A stretch of 64,000 nucleotides of DNA from Batillaria attramentaria (taxonomy: Eukaryota; Mollusca; Gastropoda; Batillariidae), in the NCBI GenBank assembly GCA_018292915.2, contig JACVVK020000014.1, forward strand, positions 2,252,001 to 2,316,000, in the 5' to 3' direction. Positions within the stretch are counted from its first letter, which is position 1; every line of letters starts with the position of its first letter. The notes beneath the pieces were generated by a model, which was not told the DNA's origin, searched no databases, and worked only from the letters and a program-made list of their open reading frames with translations. Both the position numbers and the translations under genes were made by a program. This document shows, piece by piece, positions 45,523 to 55,582 of this stretch.

Positions 45523-48480
45523 ATGCCTCAGATGGATATATCGTTATGGTGTCGTCCCCGTGGACCAAAGCCAGGCGGGGACGGTGCCGGGCCCTCAGCC
45601 TCAAAGGGGCCCGCCTCAGCGACTGGCGGCTCTGTCGACCTGGGACCCAGGGGGAGGCAGAGTAGTGCTACTGGTCGTACCACAACCCAAACAACAGCCA
45701 TAAGGGTTGCACAGTGGAACGCAGATGGCATCCAGCAGAAGAAACCAAAGTTACAGCCCTTCCTCAGAGACAAGAAAATCGACGTCATCTGCATCCAAGA
45801 GACACACCTAAATGAAGCTCGCAGATGTTTCATCAGGGGCTATGACAGTTTTCGGCGAGACAGACCATCTGGACACAAAGGAGGGGTGCTAACCCTTGTC
45901 AGACATGGCATCCCAGCTGCTGTGACTGGACAAACCTCAAGCGGGGAGCTTGAATACATCACCACCAAAGTCCTGCTGCAGGGTGAGCAACTCCTCATAA
46001 CCAACTGCTACAGCCCTCCCACTGCAAGCCTGGACCTCCACACCATCCAGCCCGCATCATACAATCACCTGATTGTCGGTGACTTCAATGGCCACTCACC
46101 CAGCTGGGGATACGACAACTCAGACTACCGTGGGGAAGAAATAGAAGACTGGCTGATTGACAACCAGCTGATCTTGATCAACCAGCCTGACGATAAACCA
46201 TCATACTACTCCAGAGCCTCGAAGAAAACATCCACTCCGGACCTGGCAATGGCAACCGAAGACTTACAGAAGCAGACCACCAGAGTCGTCAGCGACCAGC
46301 TAGGTGGAAGCGACCACCTCCCCATCATCCTACACATTGCAGACAAGAAGGCCAGCACTGACCATCACAGGAAGCATGCCAGCTGGAACTTCAAGAGAGC
46401 TGACTGGCTGAAGTACCAACACCATGCTGAAGACCTCTGTAACGTCACCTTTACAGAAGACATGAACACCAACGTGAAGAGGCTGACCGAATCCATCCTC
46501 ACAGCAGCCAAAAGGTCAATTCCTCGTGGCTTCAGAAAGGACTACAAGCCGTACTGGAGCAAACGGTTGGCCACACTCCACCAGCAGCTTTCTGAAGCAC
46601 GAACCTGTATGGAGCAGAACCCATCCAGTGAGACCACGGCCAGACACAACAACCTAAAGGAGGAGTTTAACAGTTGCAAGAGGAAAGAACTCCAACAGAG
46701 ATGGCACGAGAAGACAGCATCACTCAGCATGGAAAAGGACACTGGGAAACTCTGGCGACTCACAAAGTCACTCAATGAGGACACCACGACCACCAACAGA
46801 ACCACTGTCCTCAAGGAAGACGACACCCTCTACACAGGCAAAAAAGCTGCAAACCTCCTTGTTGACGTCTTTGAGATGGAGAGCACCATCAAAGTCCCAC
46901 CACAGAGGAAAAAGGAGGTTGCAACCCAGCTGCATAACAGGCTCAAAGAACAAACAACTCCGACCACTGCAATGACATCCGATCTCAGCCTGGCAGAACT
47001 AAATGATGCCATCAGCAGACTCAAGACCAAGAAAGCCCCTGGCAAAGACGGAATCTGCAACGAGATGATCAAGCATCTTGGGCCAGCTGCCAGGAGGAAA
47101 CTGCTTGAGCTGTTCAACCAGTCATGGAAAACTGGCATCTTCCCATCAGCATGGAAGGAGGCCACTATCATCCTCATAAGGAAAAAGGAAAAAGACCCAA
47201 CAAAGAAAACCAGCTACAGACCTATCAGCCTCCTCAGCTGCCTCGGCAAGACTCTTGAACGGATGATAATCAAGAGGCTGATGTGGCATCTGGAATCCAA
47301 CAACCTGATCACCAAAGAACAGACTGCCTTCAGGAAGAACAGGAGTACTGAAGACCAGCTCGTCTACCTGGCACAGTCAATAGAAGCACAATCTCGCCTT
47401 CCAGGAGAAGAAGAAAGTGGTCGCCACCTTCATCGATCTGTCCAAGGCGTTCGACAAGGTGTGGAAAGACGGCCTTCTCCTGAAACTACTGACCGCCGGA
47501 ATAGCTGGACGCATGTTCAACTGGATCAAGAGCTTCCTGTGCCACAGAACCGCAAGAGTCAAGCTGGACAGCAGCCTGAGCCACACAGTCAAGATCAGGG
47601 AAGGGGTCCCCCAGGGAGGGGTGATCTCTCCCACTCTCTTCGTTGTCTTCATCAATGACATTACCAGTAGTCTGTCCAGACACATCACCAGAGCCCTGCA
47701 TGCTGACGACTTCGCAATGTGGAACGCCTCAGAGTCCACCTCCTCTGCCAGTCAGAATGCAAGAGGCCCTCAACACCACCTCCAAATGGGCAACGGACTG
47801 GTGCGTCACCATCAACAGCCAGAAAACAGTAGCCACCTGCTTCTCTCTTTCTAACACTAAGGAGACTCTCAGACTGACCATCAACAATCAGCAGATTCCC
47901 CAGGAAGACACACCAACATACCTTGGAACCAAACTGGACAAGAAACTGACATGGAACCCCCACATCAGAGAGATGGAGAAAAGGGCCACAAAAAGACTCT
48001 CTCTCATGAAGAAACTGGCTGGCACTAAGTGGGGAGCCAACAGCAGCATCCTGAAGAGGGTGTACATAGGGAATGTACGCCCTGTGATGGAGTATGGAGC
48101 AGCAGCGTGGGCCACCGCAGCAAAGAGCAACACCAGCAGGTTGGCCAAGGTGCAGAACGCAGGCATGCGAATCATCACAGGCGGGCTGAAAACAACACCC
48201 GTACACACCCTCGAAACAACTACAGGACTCCATTCTCTTGAGCTACGAAGGGAGGAGAAAGTGCTCACCCAGAGCGAAAAACTTAAAAGACTAGCCACCC
48301 ACCCCGCCCACCAGCACCTCCAAGAACACACAAAGAACCGACTGAAAAGAGGCAGCTTCAACCACCTGGCCAAACAGCTGATGAGAACACACATGGACAT
48401 CCTGCCATCCACTCCTGAAGAACAAGAGCCACTCCAAGCAGCTGAGGAATGGGACACCAACCTGGAAGGGGTGCTGGAAG
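45523..48480 (+). pseudogene. LINE ORF2 part 1: endonuclease and reverse transcriptase
   Basis: From ATG 45523 (frame open from 45472). The endonuclease has WNADGI, QETHL, GDFNGHSPSWG, PDLAMAT and GSDHLPI. The reverse transcriptase has KAPGKDGI, YRPISLLS, DLSKAFDKVW, GVPQGGVISPTLF and HADD in place of the usual YADD or FADD. Single-base frameshifts at about 47392 and 47753 put the RT in three frames, so this copy is dead although the coding sequence is well conserved. The frame then stops inside the 512 bp insertion. Confidence 0.85.
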
Positions 48481-48992
48481 TTTATCTAATTATACCGAAT
48501 GGGTTCGTAGCACAGCTATGTAGCTCTGACAGATTTTGTGGAAAAAAATATGTCTGAGGTAGGGGTGATTTGCATATGAGGCCGACTGTCTATGAAAAGA
48601 CTCCTTCAAATTACTCATCATCCCAGCGTTGTGGTCAAGTGTGACAACTGCGTTTATGACAGGAATTACTGCACTGCTATATTTTAAATATTAAGAATAA
48701 CGGTGATTTTACCTAAACATTTTTTTAAATGGTCCATAGAGTTGTAAGTACATTCCAAGGTATTCAAGTCCATGTTTCACCAGCCCTCTAGGTTTTTCAG
48801 ATTTTTTGTAAAAAATTAATTCAGCCAGGGAAGTCACAACAGCAACAGGGAAATCACAAGACATGAGCAAGCATAAGGCCTGCGTGAGGCTGGCGTCAAC
48901 TGTTTGGTTCACAGACAAAATCTGTAAGCATCGCCACTGTCTCCGACATTTTTACCACCCTCAAGATCGTCCAGATTAATGTAAAAATTCAG
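48481..48992 (-). mobile_element. 512 bp insertion (repeat family A) splitting the LINE
   Basis: Removing it rejoins the LINE frame exactly (VLE to DAPGV). It matches 62465-63030 and 2345-2680 in opposite orientation. No terminal repeats; at most a 2 bp AG duplication. The mechanism of movement is unclear. Confidence 0.7.
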
Positions 48993-49003
48993 ATGCTCCA
49001 GGA

Positions 49004-49875
49004 GTGACCAGCAAGGACGACCAGCCACAAGCCACGCTTAGATCCCTCTCACTAGAAATGCTGGATCGGGACTACAACATGTCAGTCTGGACACACGCCT
49101 ATACTGACGGGTCCGCAGACTCAGCAGTCAGGAATGGAGGAAGCGGGATTCTCATCCGCCACCCAGATGGCCGCACCACAACAAGCTCCATGCCTGCTGG
49201 ACGACTATCCACAAACTTCAGGGCTGAAGTCAATGCTCTCCGAGAAGCTGCCAAGCTCATTGGTAGAGAACCCCCCCTGCCCACACACGTCGTCTTCCTA
49301 ACTGACTGCAGATCCGTCATCCAAAGCCTGCAGTCACCCAGTGAGCAGCTGGAAAGAGACACACAGCACCTTCTAGCTGCCCTCTCACAACAGATGAAGG
49401 TTGCCGTACAGTGGATCCCTGCTCACTGTGGTCTCACAGGAAACGAAGAGGCAGACAGACTGGCCAAGTCTGGCAGCAGAAAAGAGCAACCCCAGCAGGC
49501 AGTCTCCTACACAGAAGCCAAGACTCTGGTAAAACATCAGTACAAGACAATCTGGACGGCGCAACACAATCCCCCATCTAACGACCAGATGCCACATCTT
49601 TAGCGTTATGAACAGACCACCATCTTCAGACTACGAACTGGACACTGCAGACTGCGTGCCCACCTGTGCCGCCTTGGGCTGTCACACTCACCAGACTGTC
49701 CGTGCGGAACAGCCCCTCAAACCCCGGAACACATTCTGCAGTCCTGCCCCCTCTTCAAAGAAGCAAGGACACAACACTGGCCGAACGGAGCCACACTGGC
49801 AGAGAAACTCTGGGGCAGCAAAACAGACCTCTTGAAGACCACTGCTTATATAAAGACCACAAACCTAATCATCTG
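49004..49875 (+). pseudogene. LINE ORF2 part 2: RNase H and C-terminal zinc motif
   Basis: The RNase H catalytic set is visible: YTDGSA (Asp), FRAEVNAL (Glu), LTDCRS (Asp) and HCGLTGNEEADRLA (His, Asp). It is complete as a domain, about 150 residues. One frame change near 49600 leads to a C-terminal stretch with CPCG, EH and C ending at TGA about 49875. Cut off from its RT by the 512 bp insertion. Confidence 0.85.
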
Positions 49876-50399
49876 AGGCGGAGTCCAGAACAGGGAACGC
49901 AGAAGAAGAAGAAGAAAATAAATGCAGTTCTAAATTCTGAAACTGAAACAGCTGAGTACCATGTGATTGTAATGTGTTCATGTCCAGTGTGTGAGGCGGA
50001 GTCCAGAACAGGGAACGCAGAAGAAGAAGAATCCAGAGGCTGTTGTGGAGAGTTCTCTGTGTTACTCTGTTCCGTAGGCTCAGCGGCGGGGTTACTGTGG
50101 GTAGGGGGAGGAGTACTGGGTGGGGACCCCTTTGATAGAGTAGTGGCGATGCTTTGGGGACTGGGTCTGGTACTTTTCTTTGCTTTTTGCGAGGATTTGG
50201 CAGGTGTTTTTGGTTGGGAATTCCGCTGCTGGAGATCTTTAACCACAGTAGACATGAAGTCGAGCTCTGTCTTAAAGTGTTGTCTGGTTTCACACAGAGC
50301 AGACCTGAGGGCTGAGATTTCCGCCTTCAGGCTTTCTGTCACACGGTCGAACACATCAACAGGTACACAGCCACTGTGATCGCAGACTCGCTCAGTATA

Positions 50400-51200
50400 C
50401 TGTTGCTAGCAATGGCTTCGTTGATGTTGGTTCTGTCGTCGTTGACTCTGGCAGATGTATCGACAGGAACAGTACTGTTGTTGTTGTTGTTGATGCTGGT
50501 GGAGGTACAAACAGTACTGTTGCCGCTGTTGTCGATGTCGCTGACGCTGGTGGAGGTAACAGTACTGTTGCCGTCGTTGTCGCTGACGTTGGAGGAGGTA
50601 GCGACGGGAACAGTGCTGCTGCCGCCTCTGTCGTTGTCGTTGATGATGGCGGATGTACCGGTGGGAGCAGTATTGTTGTCGCTGTTGTCGTTGTCACTGA
50701 TGTTGGCGGAGGTAGCGGCAGGAATAGTGCTGCTGCCGCCGCTGTTGTTGTCGTTGATGCTGGCGGATGTAGCGGTAGAAACAGTACTGTTGCCGCTGTT
50801 GTCGTCGTCGCTGATGTTGGCGGAGGTGGTGATAGGAACAGTACTGTTGCAACTGCTGTCGTTGTCGCTGACACTGGCCGAGATAGCGACAGGAACAGTG
50901 TTGTTGCCGCTGTTGTCGTTGTCGCTGGTGTTGGCGGAGCTAGCGGCAGCAGAAGTGCTGTTGTCGCTGTCGGTGTTGGAGATAGCGACAGGAACAGTAT
51001 TGTTGTCGCTGTTGTCGTTGTCGCTGATGTTGGCGGAGGTAGCGATAGGAACAATACTGTTGCCTCTGCTGTCGTTATCGTTGATGCTGGCGGAGGTAGC
51101 TACAGGAACAGTACTGTTGCCGTTGTTGTTGTCGTCGCTGACGCTGGCGGTTGTGGCGGCAGGAACAGTACGTCTGTTGCCGCTATCACTGGTAATGGTG
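50400..51200. repeat. Coding minisatellite of about 60 bp units
   Basis: Roughly a dozen imperfect units of the type GTTGTCGTTGTCGCTGATG plus TTGGCGGAGGTAGCGACAGG plus AACAGTACTGTTGCCGCT. Open on both strands. On the SGNH strand it gives Thr/Ala/Pro-rich repeats (TSATTTTATTI, LFLSLPPP). Confidence 0.9.
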
Positions 51201-51672
51201 GTGATGGTAGTGGCACTTAGTTGTCATCTGTACAGTCGGTACTGTTTTGCAGGGAGAGAAGGGTGTTTTCATCGCTGTCCAGTTCAGTGGAAACAGCCAG
51301 GTCGCTGTCGGTAATCGCTTTCAGGTGGGTCGCGTTTTCGTCACACATGGCGGAGACCCCAGACAGTGCCAGTGGCTCATGACTGGAACATGCCATCATG
51401 TTGACGATCGCTCTAAGTCTCTTGAATTCCCTGTGTACCCAGCCTAGACACGCTCTGCCCTGGACTAGAACGTTTGTTTTTGTGTAGTACACATGGACAG
51501 TCAACAGCTTGATCCCTTTGTGAGTGAGTCTGATTGTTGTTTGGTACAAGTCGGGGGGTATCTTTGGGTTCTCTATGTCGACGGGTCCGTTGTAGGGGGA
51601 GTGTTTGGGTCCATAGTCTAACCATGTAGTGTACACACCATTGGGTCTAAACTCACCGGCATAACGCATGTA

Positions 51673-51830
51673 CAGAACATTTCTCCATGTTGGCAGTTTG
51701 GAAATCTGAGTCTGAAAGGTGATCTGTATGGGATCACGTGTCCGTTTAATCTCCTCAACACTTGCATGTAGGAATCCAAGCTTGGACCGTGTAGTTGGGC
51801 CCATGATGGAGTCTCTGCACCTTCATCTCA
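51673..51830 (-). repeat. 158 bp identical to the right edge of the window
   Basis: The reverse complement equals 63843-64000 at every base. It covers the start codon and first 44 codons of the SGNH-type ORF plus about 25 bp upstream. Confidence 0.95.
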
Positions 51831-52254
51831 TTATAGCTCACTACATAACAGTGTCTGGCATGTTTACTGATCCCGCGGTTAAGTCAACATGCTCACTCAT
51901 GCGTAACGAGCGACGACGGAGCGGACGAAGGCCAGACCGGCACATGTCAGTCAGGGCCGTGCCAGGAGGGATTGCAGGCAGACAGAGGGCGGAGAAGGGA
52001 AGTACACGACGATGACGTCACTCCTCTACACACTGAGAAGTTCAGCCGGTTTCGAAGTTAGACAAAGGCGAAAGATAACATTATCAGTTACTCACGTAAT
52101 TCAACGTCGTGTACAAAGAAAATGCACAGTCCTGTAAGGCACACTTAGAACAGTCACTCTGCCAAGAATTAGCAGTGGTAGGCACGTAGCGTAATCACAA
52201 GGTCCGTTTGATACACTGCGATGTGATGCGTGGCATCACCGCGCGAGCGCGTGA

Positions 52255-52301
52255 GAGAGAGAGAGAGAGAGAGGTCTGACAGGCCCAGCGTCAGTTGTAC
52301 C

Positions 52302-52337
<36 letters not shown>

Positions 52338-52750
52338 CCCAGCGTCAGTTGTACCCATTCAGAGAGAGAGAGAGAGAGAGAGGCCCAGCGTCAGTTGTAC
52401 CCATTTAGAGAGAGAGAGAGAGAGAGAGGTCTGACAGGCCCAGCGTCAGTTGTACCCATTCAGAGAGAGAGAGAGAGAGAGAGGTCTGACAGGCCCAGCG
52501 TCAGTTGTACCCATTCAGAGAGAGAGAGAGAGAGAGAGGTCTGACAGGCCCAGCGTCAGTTGTACCCATTCAGAGAGAGAGAGAGAGAGGCCAAGCGTCA
52601 GTTGTACCCATTCAGAGAGAGAGAGAGAGAGAGAGGCCCAGCGTCAGTTGTACCCATTCAGAGAGAGAGAGAGAGAGAGGTCTGACAGGCCCAGCGTCAG
52701 TTGTACCCATTCAGAGAGAGAGGTCTGACAGGCCCAGCGTCAGTTGTACC

Positions 52751-52783
<33 letters not shown>

Positions 52784-52911
52784 GTCTGACAGGCCCAGCG
52801 TCAGTTGTACCCATTCAGAGAGAGAGAGAGAGAGGTCTGACAGGCCCAGCGTCAGTTGTACCCATTCAGAGAGAGAGAGAGAGGTCTGACAGGCCCAGCG
52901 TCAGTTGTACC

Positions 52912-52944
<33 letters not shown>

Positions 52945-53071
52945 GTCTGACAGGCCCAGCGTCAGTTGTACCCATTCAGTGAGAGAGAGAGAGAGAGAGG
53001 CCCAGCGTCAGTTGTACCCATTCAGAGAGAGAAAGAGAGAGAGGTCTGACAGGCCCAGCGTCAGTTGTACC

Positions 53072-53102
<31 letters not shown>

Positions 53103-53130
53103 GTCTGACAGGCCCAGCGTCAGTTGTACC

Positions 53131-53165
<35 letters not shown>

Positions 53166-53337
53166 CCAGCGTCAGTTGTACCCATTCAGAGAGAGAGAGA
53201 GAGGTCTGACAGGCCCAGCGTCAGTTGTACCCATTCAGAGAGAGAGAGAGAGAGATAGGTCTGACAGGCCCAGCGTCAGTTGTACCCATTCAGAGAGAGA
53301 GAGAGAGAGGTCTGACAGGCCTAGCGTCAGTTGTACC

Positions 53338-53368
<31 letters not shown>

Positions 53369-53550
53369 GTCTGACAGGCCCAGCGTCAGTTGTACCCATT
53401 CAGAGAGAGAGAGAGAGAGAGGTCTGACAGGCCCAGCGTCAGTTGTACCCATTCAGAGAGAGAGAGAGAGAGGTCTGACAGGCCCAGCGTCAGTTGTACC
53501 CATTCAGTGAGAGAGAGAGAGAGAGAGAGAGGCCCAGCGTCAGTTGTACC

Positions 53551-53581
<31 letters not shown>

Positions 53582-53609
53582 GTCTGACAGGCCCAGCGTC
53601 AGTTGTACC

Positions 53610-53664
<55 letters not shown>

Positions 53665-54045
53665 CTGACAGGCCCAGCGTCAGTTGTACCCATTCAGAGA
53701 GAGAGAGAGGTCTGACAGGCCCAGCGTCAGTTGTACCCATTCAGAGAGAGAGAGAGAGAGGTCTGACAGGCCCAGCGTCAGTTGTACCCATTCAGAGAGA
53801 GAGAGAGAGAGAGAGAGGTCTGACAGGCCCAGCGTCAGTTGTACCCATTCAGTGAGAGAGAGAGAGAGAGAGAGGCCCAGCGTCAGTTGTACCCATTCAG
53901 AGAGAGAGAGAGAGAGAGAGAGGTCTGACAGGCCCAGCGTTAGTTGTACCCATTCAGAGAGAGAGAGAGAGAAAGAGGCCCAGCGTCAGTTGTACCCATT
54001 CAGAGAGAGAGAGAGAGGTCTGACAGGCCCAGCGTCAGTTGTACC

Positions 54046-54077
<32 letters not shown>

Positions 54078-54159
54078 TAGGTCTGACAGGCCCAGGGTCA
54101 GTTGTACCCATTCAGAGAGAGAGAGAGAGAGGTCTGACAGGCCCAGCGTCAGTTGTACC

Positions 54160-54199
<40 letters not shown>

Positions 54200-54462
54200 C
54201 CCAGCGTCAGTTGTACCCATTCAGAGAGAGAGAGAGAGAGAGAGGTCTGACAGGCCCAGCGTCAGTTGTACCCATTCAGAGAGAGAGAGAGAGAGGTCTG
54301 ACAGGCCCAGCGTCAGTTGTACCCATTCAGTGAGAGAGAGAGAGAGAGAGAGGCCCAGCGTCAGTTGTACTCATTCAGAGAGAGAGAGAGGTCTGACAGG
54401 CCCAGCGTCAGTTGTACCCATTCAGAGAGAGAGAGAGAGAGAGAGGTCTGACAGGCCCGTTG
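52255..54462. repeat. (GA)n minisatellite array, block 1
   Basis: About 45 units, each GGTCTGACAGGCCCAGCGTC, then AGTTGTACCCATTCAG, then 6-20 GA repeats. Variants lack GGTCTGACA or carry TTCAGTGAGAG. ORFs with RERERER or SLSLSL are artefacts. Confidence 0.95.
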
Positions 54463-55523
54463 CTAATACTACAGAGACTATCTACTAAGGAAAAAAAAGA
54501 AGAAAAAAAAGGGAGCAAAATATAAAAGGTATTATGCACTAAACTACAAGAAACAAAACCATAGAGAAAATCGTCCATCAGGTTAAAACGCATTCACACA
54601 CACGTACGACCTTTGTAAACAGAAATCACTGATATAATACTGAATTGATGTAAAATAGAAAATCAAAATAACAGGTTGCCGCGTAACGTACGTTACGTGC
54701 GATCCATCAGGTACTGTTTGAGTGCACGCTTAAACGTAGAAGTAGATATATTTAGTTTCAGGTGTGAAGGGAGAGAATTCCATTGTAATGCTCCAGCGAA
54801 GGAAAGGCTTGTTTTGAATAAGTCAATACGGGGTGATGGTCGCGCAGGATGCCAATCGTCGAGGTCCTCTCATGCCGCTGATTTAAATTAAAAAGAGTTT
54901 CCAGATATGGTGGCATTGTCTCGTTGAAGATTTTATGTATGAATACACACTTATTGTAAGTAAGCTGGTGTTCAAGGCTAAGAAGATAAAGTTTTTTAAA
55001 TTTTTCGCTAGTTGGGAGAGGTTCTGGAAGAACCATTTTAACAGCTCTCTTGTACAGCGAATTGAGTCTGGCCATATGGACATCGCTCCACCCGTCCCAA
55101 ACAGTGGAGGCATAAGTAACATGTGAGGTTATATGTGCGTTAAAAACAGCTTTCGGCTATGGATATCAGTTATGTGCCTAAGCTGAGAAAGAAAATATAC
55201 GCTTTTCGAAAGAGTTTTACACAGTGCATTTATTTGGGACTCCCATTTCAGCTGATCGTCAACAATGACACCTAAAAATCGATGGTTTGTAACTTGCTGA
55301 ACCGGCTGGCCGTTCAGACAAAGGTTTAATGGGGACAGATGGCGCTGATGTTTTTGCCGCGTTGTGACTAGCATACTTTGTGTTTTATTGGGATGTAAGA
55401 CCATGTGGTTGTCATGACACCATGTTACTACTTCATTTAATATGCTATCTTGCAAACACATGTTTATTTCTGATACGTGTTTGCCGGTAGCATGCAAACT
55501 AGTATCATCAGCAAACATATCGC
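54463..55523 (-). mobile_element. CR1-like LINE 3' fragment, inside the array
   Basis: It starts (5') exactly at the RT catalytic box FADDTSLHATG (55518) and runs through the RT thumb region (LHPNKTQSMLV, FLGVIVDDQLKW) to a C-terminal part (55075-54758, one frameshift) and a 3'UTR. 5' truncated by incomplete reverse transcription. Both sides are GA minisatellite. Confidence 0.8.
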
Positions 55524-55582
55524 AGAGAGAGAGAGAGAGAGAGAGGTCTGACAGGCCCAGCGTCAGTTGTACCCATTCAGTG
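55524..55582. repeat. (GA)n minisatellite, block 2
   Basis: A single unit between two LINE insertions, ending CATTCAGTGA at the next LINE. Confidence 0.9.

Larger units (their letters stand above)
45021..50035 (+). mobile_element. I-clade-like LINE with RNase H, 10 bp target duplication
   Basis: Flanked by GAGGCTGTTG at 45011-45020 and 50036-50045. Order: about 500 bp 5' region, endonuclease, reverse transcriptase, RNase H, then a C-terminal CPC/H/C zinc-binding motif (about 49700-49740). The 3' end has GAAGAA repeats. The 3'UTR motif GGCGGAGTCCAGAACAGGGA occurs twice (about 49878 and 49995). It lies in the minus-strand SGNH ORF and is itself split by a 512 bp repeat. No separate ORF1 is visible, so the copy may be 5' shortened. 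The nearest described relative I can name is nimbus of Biomphalaria (I clade), by domain order only. Confidence 0.8.
42840..51804 (-). pseudogene. SGNH-hydrolase-domain ORF, disrupted by transposons
   Basis: Pieces in order on the minus strand: an N-terminal domain of about 195 residues from ATG 51804 (a VHVYYTKTNVLVQGRACLGW stretch suggests a compact beta-rich fold); a minisatellite-coded Thr/Pro-rich linker (51200-50392); a predicted coiled coil (LKAEISALRSAL, about 50354-50200) and Pro/Ser-rich stretch; after a LINE insertion, the SGNH domain with GDSVVRG (block I), VVVHVGINDC (block III) and, after a frameshift near 44522, DAIHPN (block V, catalytic Asp/His); then, after TIR element B, a Pro/His-rich tail ending near 42840. 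Stops at 51217 and about 50406 plus the frameshift make this copy a probable pseudogene. Removing the LINE and one target copy rejoins the frame cleanly (QQP to PHW). SGNH proteins are esterases or lipases, and such domains also occur in ORF1 of some CR1 LINEs, but no matching reverse transcriptase follows here. A second copy begins at 63869. Confidence 0.6.

Noticed and set aside
47685..48460. Long minus-strand ORFs opposite the LINE
   Set aside because: They are antisense shadows of the reverse transcriptase frame.
50376..51314. 312-codon plus-strand Leu-rich ORF
   Set aside because: It mirrors the coding minisatellite of the minus-strand SGNH ORF and has no flanking protein-like sequence.
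42840..51804. Calling the SGNH ORF plainly CR1 ORF1
   Set aside because: No reverse transcriptase follows on the same strand, and the only LINE inside it is on the opposite strand and inserted later.
52230..54488. Many overlapping plus-strand ORFs of RERERER type and minus-strand SLSLSL ORFs, up to 188 codons
   Set aside because: The GA repeat has no stop in these frames and the unit length varies. They are artefacts of the minisatellite.
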